A DNA stretch of 64,000 nucleotides from Liopterus haemorrhoidalis (GCA_963971575.1 OZ020625.1:26003253-26067252); one strand, 5' to 3'. Shown: positions 1-11,430, counted from the stretch's first letter. Notes: generated by a model not told the origin, from the sequence alone. Made by a program: numbers and translations.

Positions 1-265
1 CCTTTTTTTTGCTCATCACTTGGAATTTGGGAGGTGAAGACCTTTTTTTTGCTCTTCACTTGGAATTTAGGAGGTGAGGACCTTTGGACCTTTTTTTTTT
101 GCTCTTCACTTGGAATTTGCGAGGTGAGGACCTTTTTTTTTGTTCATCATCTAGATTTTGAACGGTGAGAATCTTGTTTTTGCTTATCACTTATTTACAT
201 TTATTTGCCAAGGGCGCCAAAACGCAGTTTTGCCCCTAGCGCAAGTTTTCCTTACTGCGGCTCTG
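1..265. mobile_element. hAT-type MITE, right part, with internal minisatellite
   Basis: The right end (251-265) is the same 15 bp terminal inverted repeat as in the complete copy at 6040-6284. The rest is about four copies of a roughly 40 bp unit with a T-run plus the shared sub-terminal segment. The left end lies outside the window. Confidence 0.75.
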
Positions 266-512
266 GTTATATCGCTACTTATCCTAGGTTTATAAAAGCG
301 GCCCTTAATCAAATATATCCATTTTGATGAGTGTATATTTTCTTATTGACGAACTACATGCTATCACCCAACGGAACGCATAAATCCCGCGGGCCCTAGT
401 TTATCCCACCGCTGCTTTAACGTAAACCAGAATGATGCTGATATGAAGAACGCAACATACCGTTTGCAAGTGAAGTATTTTCCGGGCTATACATAATGAA
501 TGAATGTTTTAA
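266..512. other. unassigned sequence
   Basis: No gene, repeat or transposon end recognised between the MITE end and the next open frame. Confidence 0.5.
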
Positions 513-758
513 TTGTTTCCGGAGGTAAGCTGTTGGAAATTAGTGGTTGTAGACGTAAAGCGTGTCGGGAACAATGACATTGTTGGACAATTCCTTCCCC
601 CTCCCACCGCTTCAACAACAACTGTATCACTCACCGGCAATTTAACAACGGCATTGTTTAGACTTGCGGAATTTATGTATACAGGGATTTCACATACTGT
701 CTGTTCTTTAGAAATTGTCGCAAATCAGCTGGACCTAGAGAAATTTTGCATGAATTAA
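513..758 (+). CDS. unassigned open frame with weak BTB-like segment
   Basis: An 81-codon open frame ends four codons before the outer hAT insertion at 762. Its second half (LFRLAEFMYTGISHTV followed by an amphipathic stretch with ANQLDLEKFC) resembles the end of a BTB/POZ fold, where a conserved hydrophobic-YTG turn is followed by a helix. There is no complete domain, no convincing splice site on either side and no homologous continuation after the transposon at 4126. It could be an exon of a BTB protein gene lying mostly outside the window, a pseudogene, or chance. The start codon shown is simply the first ATG. Confidence 0.15.
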   Translation: MFPEVSCWKLVVVDVKRVGNNDIVGQFLPPPTASTTTVSLTGNLTTALFRLAEFMYTGISHTVCSLEIVANQLDLEKFCMN

Positions 759-995
759 AACCAGGGACGTAACCGCCCCCCCCCCAGTTACATAGGAGAC
801 ATAGCCCCTCCCCCCCCCAGGATAGTTTACCTTATATAAAATATAATTTAGGTTGTTAGAAGTTTTCTTCACCGGAGGTGAAAAAAATTTATAAATTTAC
901 CGGACTATTATTATTTAATATACTACAAAAGACCTAGAACAGGGGTCGGCAACCTGCGGCTCCGGTGCCTCATGAAAATTTTGTGGCTCTTTGAA

Positions 996-1926
996 AATAG
1001 GGGATAGGCATGATTTTTTAACATTTTTTTATTATATTCCTCTTGTTGCATATAAACATAAAAAACAGTTTTAAATTTTTTTTTGTAATTTGAAGGCTTA
1101 AAAAAATCATAAATGTATATAGCGCGCGAAAACTACGTGTGACGTCATACCCCTTCTAACTGACGCATGACACTACTAGCTTACCGGCGTACATAGTCTG
1201 TTGTGAACTTATTTGTTTGTATAACTTTTATAGGTTATGTTAAGTTAGAGTGATTTTAATTAAAATAAAGTTTAATTCTATAAAAACAATTTATACATGT
1301 TTACCGAATTAAATTTTATATTAAAATAGATAACTTATATTGCAGTATTTCAATTATGCCTCTAACGTTTTGAAACTTCATGTAAACAATGTAGTAAAAT
1401 TCTGACATCTAAATTACATAAATATTTATATTTTACAGAGTTGCAGCGTTTGTTTACATAAAGTTATAGAATATAAAATAAAAATTACTTTGACACCACG
1501 TATTTCTTCAGCACTGTAGCATTCATTATTTTTCATATATTCCATGAGCATGAATGCATCAATGTTGGGTAAATTATCACTCTGAGCCCTAACAAAATCT
1601 TTATCTGCCATTTTAATAATAAATGCATGAAAAATTGTTTAAAAACAAATACAAAACTCTCGAACAATACAATACACACACGTGTAAAGATTATGTTGTA
1701 GCTGTATCTGTGACGTGAAACCCCTATCGTTTGACGTCATACTCAGTCGTTTTTACTCGGCAACCTTCGCTCCGTGGTCGGCTTATTTCAAATTTACAAT
1801 ATTTTAATTCAAAAATTTGGCTATAATATTAATTAAATTTTTGTTTTGTTAGGTGACATAACTAACATTAACATATCAAAATAATGTAGTTTTAAGGAAA
1901 TACAAATTTTATGCGTATCCCCTATT
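996..1926. mobile_element. family C TIR element, copy 1
   Basis: About 930 bp bounded by AATAGGGGATAGGCAT and its complement. Copies 2 (30404) and 3 (35785) share the whole length. No target-site duplication is obvious in any copy, so the superfamily is open. This copy holds a minus-strand exon (1489-1611) of a SWIM-type protein. Confidence 0.8.
1489..1611 (-). pseudogene. first exon of a SWIM-type protein carried by family C element
   Basis: Forty-one codons from ATG (1611) to a GT donor (GTAATT after the last AAA), beginning [20 protein letters not shown]. From memory this resembles the N-terminus of a family of arthropod SWIM zinc-finger proteins, often with a YqaJ-like nuclease domain; that link needs a search. 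The rest of the protein is absent. The same exon is in copy 3 (36238-36360), and a shortened version is in copy 2. Confidence 0.5.
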
Positions 1927-2194
1927 GGCTGGTTTTTAATCTATTTTTTAATTTTCAACTTTCTGCCTGTACTATACAGGTTTTGTATTTTTCAGAATGT
2001 TTTACGGTGCAATTCGCGCCCGGTAATTCCCCGAGTTACTGCATATTCCCTTTTAGAAGAAGTTATTTGTTTCGAAAAAAAGTTATCTGTATTTATGAAT
2101 GATTTACATGCAAAAATATTTTTACATTTTATTAATTTACAAAAACATGTTATTAATGCATTTTTTTTTTTTTTTTGCACAAACTATTGTTAAC

Positions 2195-2678
2195 ATGAAA
2201 GAAGCTTTTCGAAATAGATTTAAAGAGTTTAGAAAATATAAAGCTACACTAGATTTTTTGACAAAACCAATTGAAGTAGATATGTAGCAATTACATTTAT
2301 CACCTTCAATTAGTGGATTTGAAATCCAAAGGTTTATGGAATTATATATTCTTAAAACTTAATTCTGAACTGGAAAATTTAGAAAGAAAAACGTGAATTT
2401 TATCTTCCCAGCATAAGTGGACCGAAATTCGCAATCTTCAAAATGTAGATAAAGTTCTTTTCGAAGATTGGAACCGTCTTCCAGAATCGTTCAATCTTTT
2501 AAAAAATTATGCTTTTGGGCTAGTGACAATTTTCGGATCCACATATTACTGTAAGCAAATCTTTTCACATATGAAATTAATAAAGAGTCAGTTAAGAAGT
2601 AATCTTACTGACCTGAAACTAGAGTGCTGCCTTAAGTTAAAGATTACTAAATATTCCCCAAATATTGAAGTCTTATAG
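2195..2678 (+). pseudogene. hAT transposase C-terminal remnant
   Basis: The first 30 codons are open (MKEAFRNRFKEF...), then stops and frameshifts. From about 2410 another frame reads into FGSTYYCKQIFSHMKLIKSQ and RSNLTDLKLECCLKL, ending at TAG 2676-2678. This is the conserved C-terminal hAT dimerisation block, normally F-G-S-T-Y-x-C-E-x-x-F-S followed by R-x-x-L-x-D-x-x-L. It matches the hAT ends around it, and it is not functional. Confidence 0.75.
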
Positions 2679-2829
2679 AACACTATACAGGAGCAATCGT
2701 CCCATTAAAAAAATTATTATATTGTAATATACTGGCAACTACAATATGCACAAACTAAATGTATAAGTAAATATTAATTTATTGTAATACTTGATTATTT
2801 TAAAACAAATAAACAATTTTTATGTTTTT

Positions 2830-3890
2830 AGGGTTTTGTAGGTATGACCAAAAAACCCTTATACCGTCATTTTGTCGTCTGTCTGTCTGTCTGTCTGTCT
2901 GTTCGGTAAAAATTGTAGCCAAACGGCTAAACCTAGAGAGTTGAAATTTGGCATGCTTATACAACTCTTTGACCCGCACATAGGAAAAATACTAAAACAT
3001 CTAAAAAACATATCCCCCTAAAAATATAAACAAATATGTGCTCATCGAAAAAAAAAAATATATATTTTTTTAATTCTGAGTAGGGTAGCAAATGAAAGCC
3101 CTTGGTACGTGGATTAACGATCAAATTTTTATTTTTGCAAAATAAATTATTTTGAAGCGATTTTTCCCAATATTGTGCAAAAAAATTTTTGTCCCACACC
3201 CTGTAGCCCAGATGGTTTAAACTAAAAATCTGAAAAAATTCTAAGTAATGTACATTGGTGTGAACCGGAATAGTTCAACAGGAATTTTTGATCAGATTAT
3301 GTTTTTGGAAAAAAAAAGCATTTTTTGTGTTTTTTTGCTAATAATGTTGACAACTTATAGTTATATAATACGCTAAACAGTAACGTGTTTCTTGGTGCAG
3401 TGGCTAAGATACTAGCGTTCTGTCCAAGAATTCATATTCGAACTCATGTTCGAGTCCTACGTGAAGAGACAATATTATTTTTTATTTTTTTTTTTTGCAT
3501 TTTTATATTGTATAAATTATTTTTTCAAAAATTTAATTATATTTTGGCAATTGTTGCATTTAATTTTTAATAGCCAGTGGAAATTGTTGAAATTATAATT
3601 TAATTATATATTTGAATGTACACGAAATCAAAGGGGAGGAGCTATGACTAAAAACAACCAATGGAAGCCATAGGCGCAATTTTCAAAATCTTAATGAACC
3701 TTGATATATAAAAAAAAATACTGCACATCTTTAAAAAGTTAAATAATGGTAGTAGGCATTCGATTTAAAATTCATAAAAAAATATTTTGACATAAAATTT
3801 GTTTTGGCATCCCAAATAATCATCATTCACTTACTAAATACCTGCAAAACCCTGAAATGTGTGAAAATTCACACTTCACATCAATTTTTT
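2830..3890 (+). mobile_element. family A Helentron-like element, copy A1
   Basis: Starts AGGGTTTTGTAGGTATGACC, followed by a (GTCT)n tract at 2878-2902, and ends with the reverse complement of the start (ATACCTGCAAAACCCT) followed by a hairpin, GTGTGAAAATTCACAC. A 5' sub-terminal repeat, GTCY microsatellite, 3' sub-terminal repeat and 3' stem-loop is the published layout of non-autonomous Helentrons (HINE, DINE-1 and mini-me elements). Inserted inside the inner hAT element. Confidence 0.6.
3390..3462 (+). other. tRNA-like module in A1 (GTC-type loop)
   Basis: A-box-like TGGTGCAGTGGC and B-box-like TGTTCGAGTCCTA about 45 bp apart, with an anticodon-loop-like CTGTCCA between. The stems pair poorly, so this is not a working tRNA gene. 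Its identity differs from the Glu-type module at the same site in copies A2, A5, A6 and A7. Confidence 0.4.
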
Positions 3891-4466
3891 TCTTAAATAT
3901 AGCATATATTTATTAGCGGCTCTTTCATGTTATTGTGTTTTTTTTTTCAATATAGATTTGGCTCTTTTTTTATTTGTCACTGAAAGGTTGCCGACCCCTG
4001 ACCTATAACGCTGTTATTTTTTACCCAAGCCATGTAATTAAGGTCGTACCGACCCATTTAGAATATTTTGTTATTTTTGCCCCCCCCCCCCAAGCTGAAA
4101 TCCTGGCTACGTCCCTGATTAATACCTTTTCGTTTGCGATTTACTGTTCCTGCGTTCGCAAAGATAGACTGGAAAAAATTAATTAGTTGGAGCATAGCAA
4201 ATTAGTTTACAGCAAATATTTACTGTAAATGAGTATTAAATTTAGTTTTATCAATTTATTAAATTCAAAATAAAATTCTGAACAATTTTTATATTTAATT
4301 TTTTTCTGTATAACCATCGAGAAAGCAAGAAATCGCATATATAGCTCAGTCGCTTAAACAGAGCAGTTCGTCATTTTGCGTCATAACTTCAAAGACAAAC
4401 TTAGTGGCGAAAAAATAACTAGATCGATTTTTTTGCATGTGAATTATAGACTAATATTGCTCTTGA

Positions 4467-5492
4467 CTCTTTTATTTTACTAAAACAAACCTTTCTGCAA
4501 TAATCACCTGTTATCTCTCACCGATCAGATATTCAATCCTTAATCGAGAAATAGACCCAGATTTCAAGACAACACAAAATGAATCATTTTTAGATACTGT
4601 GAACTACAGATTTCCAGACGCATTACTAATATTTACCGATGCATCTAAAACTAATGATGGCATAGGACTAGCTGTATACGATTTCTCAAATAAAAAATCC
4701 GAGTTATTTAAGATAACAAATAATATAACAATATTTCATGCTGAAATGTTAGCCATCCTAAAGGCAACTGAATATATAATAAGAGGGGAATTCACCAACA
4801 GAAACATAATTATTGCATCTGACAGTAAAAGTGTATTGACAAAATTAAGAACACCTGGTATGTCAAATCATCCCAAAATTGTATATAATATTATTACGAA
4901 CATCAATAATATACAAAATGAAAACAATAAAATACGAGTGATCTGGGTAAAATCTCATTGTGGTATAGAACCCAACGAAACTGTGGACAACCTAGCAAAA
5001 ATGGCCATTCATAGCGGTCGGCTGATACAACCCCCGAACATGTCACAGGAATACATAAATGGTGAGAAAACAATAGTTAAAAAGGAGTGGGAAAAAGAAT
5101 ATAAAAAATTCTCAGCAACTAAAGGAAAAGAGTATTTTAACATCAACGGAATAATTAAAACAAAACCGTGGTTTTCAGACTACAAACTACCTCGCCACTC
5201 TGTCACTAAAATATGTAGACTCCGTTTCAATCATACCAGCTGCCCTACTCATTTAAGAAGATTCAGAATAGTAGATAATGACATTTGTGAAACATGCAAC
5301 CATCCAGCAGATCCGAACCATCTCATATTTACATGTAACAACTTCCGAAATGAACAAGACACCTTAATACAAACATTAATATCGCAGGGCATATCACTCC
5401 CTACAAACGTTCAAATAGTATTAAGTACAACAAAAAAAGAAATATATACAGCTTTATCAAACTATCTCACAAACACGAACATTAACTTCTAA
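4467..5492 (+). pseudogene. LINE ORF2 C-terminus: RNase H domain and CCHC-type motif
   Basis: An open frame of 341 codons lacking endonuclease and reverse transcriptase. Numbered from the GTG at 4599, RNase H acidic residues are D14 (FTDAS), E49 (HAEMLAIL), D75 (ASDSKS) and D130 (ETVDNLAK), with H120 in WVKSHCG, so the catalytic set is complete. A C-x2-C-x6-H-x4-C motif follows (CETCNHPADPNHLIFTC, 5288-5338). RNase H plus this motif is typical of the Jockey/R1/LOA/I group. The frame is intact to its stop, which suggests a fairly young insertion, but 5' truncation makes it dead on arrival. Confidence 0.85.
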
Positions 5493-5834
5493 AATTATTA
5501 GTGATAGTACTACACATTTAAATTATTGTTTTTTTTTTTTTTACTTATGTTAATTATTTACACATCTCAAATTTATAAAAACTCTACAGAACTAGGTATA
5601 CATTCTATTCATTTACATAACATAACATCAAACTCTATTGTAAACCTTCCCAAGGCTTACTCCAAACCGCAGTCCTGCCGTGACGGCCTCTCGGCAAAAA
5701 CCCCTATCCTGAACATTTCCAATACTATCCCTTCATATTCATCAATTAAAGTAAGAAGATAATTAAAACACTAAGAAGCTGGCTTAATGGAGTCATCCGA
5801 AAGCCATTAAACCCAACAAAAAAAAAAAAAAAAC
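4467..5834 (+). mobile_element. 5'-truncated LINE (Jockey/I group) with poly(A) tail
   Basis: Contains the end of ORF2 (RNase H and a Cys/His motif), about 330 bp of 3' UTR and an A-run at 5818-5834. Just before the tail, GGCTTAATGG and CCATTAAACC can pair as a 3' hairpin of the kind LINE reverse transcriptases recognise. The 5' boundary is taken from the last in-frame stop (4464-4466) and is approximate. No clear target duplication was found. Confidence 0.8.
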
Positions 5835-6039
5835 CTTTCATACATATTTAGTTTGTGTTCGATAGTCATTTTGAGGATTTACAACTTTTCCAGCTTGTAT
5901 AGTATATGTTTTAATCACAAGAATATTATTTATATTCTATCATTCAATAGTCATTCAATAAAACTGATATTAAGTTTCATGTTAGCAGAAGAAATTGAAT
6001 CTTGCTTATCCAGTTACAAGAGTTATCGTGGCTTCATCG
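5835..6039. other. unassigned spacer between LINE and hAT MITE
   Basis: No feature recognised. The last 8 bases (6032-6039) are the left target duplication of the next element. Confidence 0.5.
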
Positions 6040-6284
6040 CAGAGCCGCAGTAAGGGGGCGACAGCCCTGGGCGAACTAAGGAAAAGGGCGCCCAGGGCCG
6101 TCGTTTTTGCTCGTCACTTGGATTTTGAGAGATGAGGACCATTTTTTTTTGCTCATCACTTAGATTTTGGGAGGTGAGGACCTTTTTTTTGGTCATCATT
6201 TGAATTTTGAGAGATTTTTTTATTTGCCAAGGGCGCCAAAACACGGCTCTGCCCCTAGCGCAAGTTTTCCTTACTGCGGCTCTG
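6040..6284. mobile_element. hAT MITE, complete, 245 bp
   Basis: Perfect 15 bp terminal repeats CAGAGCCGCAGTAAG (6040-6054, complement at 6270-6284) and a perfect 8 bp target duplication cttcatcg (6032-6039 and 6285-6292). The inside carries two or three units of the T-run minisatellite found in several other elements of this window. Confidence 0.95.
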
Positions 6285-6329
6285 CTTCATCGTTATACAT
6301 TTGTTTATGGAGCACATTGACGAGGATAT

Positions 6330-7542
6330 TAGAGATGGGTCGTTCATGAACGAACCGGCTCACTAAGCCGGCTCAGTACACTGACCGAAGTGACACGATT
6401 CACCAAATTGAAATGAGCCGGATCACGGCTCACTGTATAGTTTCAAGTTTCAAGAATACGATTGGTCGGGCGATTGTGAGCAGTAACCGGAGTGATCCGG
6501 ATCTGGATCGATGTCATGTTGAACTTCGCGAGAACTCGGCTTGTAATGTGTTATAAAGTGTATTTTGTCATAAATTTATAGGGCAGTTTATTTGAAACTA
6601 ATAGGCTTAGTCTGTATTTTCTTACAACCATACTATATAAAAATATTAAAAATATTGCCCAAATCCCAGATGTCCGATTTATAAGGGCAATAAACATCGC
6701 CATAAACTTAACACATCTGGTTTAAAATACAGTAGCTACATAAAGTGAATTGTTTGTTTCAAAAATGTTAGATAACAGCCGGGGCTAAGCGACGTTCTAC
6801 CTACAAGCGAACGACCGACAACTGACTGACCTGTGTCTCGGGATCCTGTTTAAAGTTCATATATTGCAAGAACCGGCTCTAAGCAAGAGCCGGCTCTAAG
6901 CGACGTTCTACCTACGACCGAACGACCGACCGACCTGTGTCTCGGGATCATGTTTACAGTACATATATTGCAAGAACCGGCTCTAAGCAAGAGCCGTCTC
7001 TAAGCGACGTTCTACCTACGACCGAACGACCGACCGACCTGTGTCTCGGGATCATGTTTACAGTTCATTTATTGCAAGAACTGGCTCTAATAAATACAGT
7101 AGCTACATAAAGTGAATTGTTTTTTCAAAAATGTTAGATAAGAACCGGGGCTAAGCGACGTTCTACCTACGAGCGAACGACCGACAACTGACCCGGTCTA
7201 AGAAAGAGCCAGCTCTAAGCGACGTCTACCTACAAGCGAACGACCGACAACTGATCGGGTTAGGCGACGTTCTACCTACGAGCGAACGACCGACAACTGA
7301 CCCGGTCTAAGAAAGAGCCGGGTCTAAGAAAGAGCCGGCTCTAAGCGACGTCTACCTACAAGCGAACGACCGACAGCTGACCGGCTCTGAGCGACGTTCT
7401 GCCTACGAACTAACGACCGACCTGTGTCTCGGAAACATGTTTACTTAACCGAATCACTTAGTCGGATCAATGAACCGGCTCAACAAACTGAACGACCTCC
7501 ACTGATCCGGTTCCGCAAACTGAGCCGAAATTCCCATCTCTA
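6330..7542. mobile_element. hAT-type element filled with tandem repeats
   Basis: Ends TAGAGATGGG (6330) and CCCATCTCTA (7542) with a perfect 8 bp duplication gaggatat (6322-6329 and 7543-7550). Both sub-terminal regions repeat the motif (g)agccggctca in both orientations. No transposase frame remains; the middle is a tandem array. Confidence 0.9.
6780..7430. repeat. tandem array inside hAT element
   Basis: Two interleaved period classes share GCGACGTTCTACCTAC and GAACGACCGACC. A unit of about 112 bp (6845-7090) includes CTGTGTCTCGGGATCATG. A shorter unit of about 65-70 bp (7145-7385) includes CGGTCTAAGAAAGAGCC. Confidence 0.8.
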
Positions 7543-7550
7543 GAGGATAT

Positions 7551-8294
7551 ACATCCCGGACACCACCAAATTTTTATCTAGAAAAAGCCCAATTCCAATA
7601 CTGCATTACTGCAATACTGTATTCTAACGTTTGAACAGACTACAGTTACGAAACGGACAGTAGTGTTCCCTTTCTTTAATTCCGTCCAAAATTTGAATGT
7701 GCAATAAAAAGATAATTGTGAAACGTGAGGAATTTGGTATTGATGGAATGGTATGTGAGAGACAGTCAGTCAGACTGTCTGCTATTTTGTCGGAATTCCA
7801 GAGGACACGAGCCACTGCTTTTAGACTGTGCCACTTTCAAATTACATACAATGTTCATCAACCGAACAGATATAATCATCAACACAACGCATATCGCAAT
7901 ATCGCAATATCGGCATCTACCTGTTTTGCTACGTAAACTATTAAAAATACTTTTTACTTTCCATTTACGAAATATTGAACATTATTTTAGGTCTGCTGAA
8001 CACATTTAAGCTATTTACGGATATGATGTTGATAGGAAACCAACTAACCAGTGACGTACGCCAGGAACGCTCCAGAGGGGCTCACGCCCTTAACCTTAAC
8101 CTCCCCCCACAAGCAGAGCCGTGTAATAGATAAAAACCACTAAAAGAATTTAAAAATCCCACCGCTGACCACCAAATTGATACAGCCAGAGGGATGCATT
8201 TTGGAAAAATAATTTAACTGATTTCTCTGTAGATGGGAATTTTAAAATCAAACAAGTGTGAAAAATTTATAATGTAAATAGAAAAGAAAAAAAA
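7551..8294. other. unassigned sequence
   Basis: Short overlapping open frames without recognisable domains. A possible hAT left end (CAGTGACGTACGCCAGG, 8050) has no partner end that I could find. Confidence 0.4.
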
Positions 8295-9496
8295 ATTATG
8301 TGAAGTGTAAATTTTCACACATTTCAGGGTTTTGCAGGTATTTAGTAACTGAATGATGATTATTTGGGATGCTAAAACAAATTTTATGTTAAAATATTTT
8401 TTTATAAAATTTAATTCGAATGCCTAATACCATTATTTAAGTTTCTAAATATGTGCAGTATTTTTTTTATACACCAAGGTTCATTAATATTTTGAAAATT
8501 GCGCCTATGGCTTCCATTGGTTGCTTAAATCAAAAGCCCCGCCCTCTGATTTCGTATACATAGAACACTTCAATGAACACGTGAATGAAGATTATTTGGG
8601 ATGCCAAAACAAATTTTATATTAATTTTTTTTTTTTTTTATTAATTTTAATTCGAACACCTAATACCATTATTTAGGTTTCTAAATATGTGCAGTATTTT
8701 TTTTTTTTTATAGCAAGGTTCTTTAAGATTTTGATAATTGCGCCTATGGCTTTCATTGGTTATTATAAGCTCCGTCCCTCTGATTTCGTGTACATTGAAA
8801 CAGAATTTAATTATAATTTCAACAATTTCCACTGGTTATTAAATTTACGCTTTTAAAAATTAAATGCAATATTTGCCAAAATATAACTAGAATTTTGAAA
8901 AAATAATTTAAATATAAAAATGCAAAAAAGCAAAAAAAAATATTATCTCTTCTCGTGGGGTTCGAACTGACTTACTTGGGTGAAAAAGCCAGCGCAAGTA
9001 CCACTACACCAAGATAAGCCTTCCATTCGAACGTGTTACAAAGCTATAACTTGTGTACATTATTAGCCAAAAAACACAAAAAATGCGTTTTTTTCTAAAT
9101 ACATAATCTGATCAAAAATTCTTGTTGTACTATTCCGGTTCACACCAATATACATTACTTAGAATTTTTTTAGATTTTTAGATTAAACCATCTGGGCTAC
9201 AGGGTGTGGGACAAAATTTTTTTTGCACAATTTTGGCAAAAATCGCGTCAAAATAATTTATTTTGCAAAAATAAAAATTTGATCGTTAATCCACGTACTA
9301 AGGGCTTTCATTTGATACCCTACTCAGAATTTAAAAAAAATATTTTTGTTTTGATGGGCACATATTTGTTTATATTTTTAGGGGGATATGTTTTTTAGAT
9401 GTTTTAGTATTTTTCCTATGTGCGGGTCAAAGAGTTGTATAAGCATGCCAAATTTCAACTCTCTGGGTTTAGCCATTTGGCTACAATTTTGACCGA

Positions 9497-9542
<46 letters not shown>

Positions 9543-9592
9543 GACAAAATGACGGTATAAGGGTTTTTTGGTCATACCTACAAAACCCTAAA
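8295..9592 (-). mobile_element. family A Helentron-like element, copy A2
   Basis: Reverse orientation: 3' hairpin and sub-terminal repeat at 8298-8340, 5' end with a long (CAGA)n tract at 9500-9542 and the start motif at 9570-9590. It has an internal tandem duplication of about 225 bp (8360-8580 and 8590-8815). Confidence 0.65.
8953..9014 (-). other. tRNA-Glu-like module in A2
   Basis: Read on the minus strand: A-box-like TTGGTGTAGTGG, then CTGGCTTTTTCACCCAAG (compare tRNA-Glu CTGGCTTTCACCCAG), then B box AGTTCGAACCCC. Acceptor and T stems are degraded. Confidence 0.55.
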
Positions 9593-9939
9593 AATAAATT
9601 CGGACGTTTCGGAAACTGCTCAACAATCTGTTTCAGTCTTCAGCGATCACATCTCGTGATCGCTGATCTCGTGATCGCGTGAAGTAACCAAAATACCAGA
9701 TCTAGTATGTTCTTACAAAAGTGAACAGCTTATAAACGTTTGGAATAGCCTGTAAGATTAATATTTGGGGGACGACCATGGGGAACGCTACTAACACTTT
9801 AAATATCTCACTTATCAACAAAATTATATTTAACAAAAATCATACGAAGTACGGGTACATCAGCTAGTAGTTAATAAGACTGACAGTAATTGTTACAGTC
9901 AAGTTGCAATTATAACCTTAGCAAACATGCCTACTATTA
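9593..9939. other. unassigned; half of a TA-type MITE
   Basis: The stretch at 9690-9740 (TGTTCTTACAAAAGTGAAC and flanking bases) matches one end of the element at 43252-43549. A short self-complementary run, GATCACATCTCGTGATCGC, lies at 9645-9680. Confidence 0.4.
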
Positions 9940-10479
9940 AGCGTGTTCTACATTATACAATTCTCATCAAATTTTCATACTTATTTCTTTGACTAGAACT
10001 TGTACTAGAAATAAATCAGTGAAATTGTACAGTGTAGAATACGGTATGTAGTCAAGGTCAACTTTATTCAAAACTAGATTTGATCCAACTATTCTTGAAA
10101 ACACATCCAACTTGGAACTCGGTGCATGCGCAGTAGACAGTTTTAACAATAGTACCAACATTAAAATTACGCTTGTAAATATTTTGTATTACCACGTGTT
10201 TAATAGTGTTTTGTTGATCATTGGATTGAATAAGCGAATATATAAATTGTGTTTTGTACGTAAATCAGTAATTTTACAAATCTAATAGCTAGGTTATAAA
10301 CATTTGACAAGATATGAATTATATTTTTATGTTGGTACTTTAAATGAACTGAAACACGTGTAAGAATTTCATTCTCTACCAAAAAATTGAAAAATAAATT
10401 GTATTAAAACTTTGACAACTTCTAGTTCAAAGAAAAAAGTTTAGAAAATTGACGAATAAAGTATAATGTAGAACACGCT
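9940..10479. mobile_element. MITE with TTA target duplication
   Basis: Terminal repeats AGCGTGTTCTACATTATAC (9940) and its complement (ending 10479), flanked by TTA on both sides. A 3 bp TWA duplication suggests PIF/Harbinger. No coding sequence seen. Confidence 0.75.
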
Positions 10480-10942
10480 TTATGATGAATATAAAACCTT
10501 TTTTCAGTTGCTCTTCAATTACGTTCAGAATAAAATAAAATGCAAGTCAGTTTTGAACTCCCTCGTACATAAAATAAAAATGTTGAAATATGGTTTGTAA
10601 GATATTTTCTATAAAGTGACATTTTTCAAGTACCTGCTTGTATGATATGTCTTCCGACCTAACCAAACCCAACAAAACACTAATACTGTTGACACTAGTG
10701 ACTTGAAAGATGTATGACATTTCACTTTTTACTCCACAAAATGTTTTATGTACCGGGGAAATAATTTTCACCGGGAAACTGCACATAAATTGCAAGCTTC
10801 TACATACGTGTTTGCTTTTAGATAGAACATACAGAACTTATGTCTGTATCAATATATGTCAGTCTCTTTCATGTCTATCAGGCATTACTAGATGAACTTT
10901 TAATTCCTGGTGAGACATAAGACTTGATTTAGTTAACATTTT
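10480..10942. other. unassigned sequence
   Basis: Nothing recognised apart from short random open frames on both strands. Confidence 0.5.
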
Positions 10943-11066
10943 TAGAGTTTTGTACCTATGACCACAAAAAAAAACCTTATAACGTCACTCATGTGTCTGC
11001 CTGTACGGTAAAAATTGTGTCCAAACTGCTAGATCTAGAAAGTTGAAATTTGGCATGCTTATAGGG
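10943..11066 (+). mobile_element. family A 5'-end fragment
   Basis: Degenerate start motif, CCTTATA, a short GTCTG tract and the segment leading to TTGAAATTTGGCATGCTTAT, then the similarity stops. Confidence 0.6.
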
Positions 11067-11193
11067 ATTTGCAGCTAAGCACCCTACCATCTGGTGAGCG
11101 TTTCATGAACTTGTGTACATCAGATAACATTTCGTTTTGTGTATTGGTTTTGTATGAAGTTTGTTTTTAAAGTTTTATTATAATCATTGAAAA

Positions 11194-11430
11194 ATGTATA
11201 ATACATATTGTTGTGTGCCTATGTGCAATTCATTGAAAAGAAGAAACCCGGAAATATCGTTTCATTTGTTTCCACTAATATCAGACACCGTACGGTTCGA
11301 AACAAAATTCGGAAAGCAAGAGGTTAGGAATCGACGCGATGTTTAGATAAACAATTTAAAAATTGGAAAAAAAGTGAGCCCTTATATCAAAGTTTGCTCA
11401 TTACATTTTAATGATAGTGACTACAAAAAA
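11194..11430 (+). pseudogene. THAP zinc-finger domain, one in-frame stop
   Basis: From ATG 11194 the frame reads CCVPMCNSLKRRNPEISFH, then meets a TAG, and continues in the same frame to VSPYIKVCSLHFNDSDY. The C-x3-C pair, the later C-x2-H pair and the trailing F are the THAP (C2CH) pattern. THAP domains are the DNA-binding heads of P-element-type and Kolobok transposases and of host THAP proteins. No frameshift is needed, only the stop. No downstream transposase could be followed, so this is a fragment of a transposon or of a THAP gene. Confidence 0.65.

Larger units (their letters stand above)
940..4000 (+). mobile_element. inner hAT element with transposase remnant
   Basis: Ends are CAGGGGTCGGCAACCT (940) and AGGTTGCCGACCCCTG (4000), flanked by acctagaa (932-939) and acctataa (4001-4008), 7 of 8 identical. 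Sub-terminal GGCTCTTT motifs occur near both ends, as in other hAT elements. It carries a decayed transposase C-terminus (2195-2678) and two further insertions, a THAP/SWIM-type TIR element (996-1926) and a family A Helentron-like element (2830-3890). Confidence 0.85.
762..4117. mobile_element. outer hAT-type element with nested insertions
   Basis: Terminal inverted repeats start CAGGGACGTA (762) and end TACGTCCCTG (4117). They are flanked by 8 bp duplications attaaaac (754-761) and attaatac (4118-4125), 7 of 8 identical. An 8 bp duplication with CAG..CTG ends is the hAT signature. C-runs lie just inside both ends. Nearly all of its length is a second hAT element. Confidence 0.75.

Noticed and set aside
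2830..3890. Canonical Helitron (TC...CTRR ends)
   Set aside because: No TC start or CTRR end; the ends fit the Helentron-like layout better.
7725..8009. 94-codon open frame
   Set aside because: No domain, no splice context, overlapped by other frames of similar length; probably chance.
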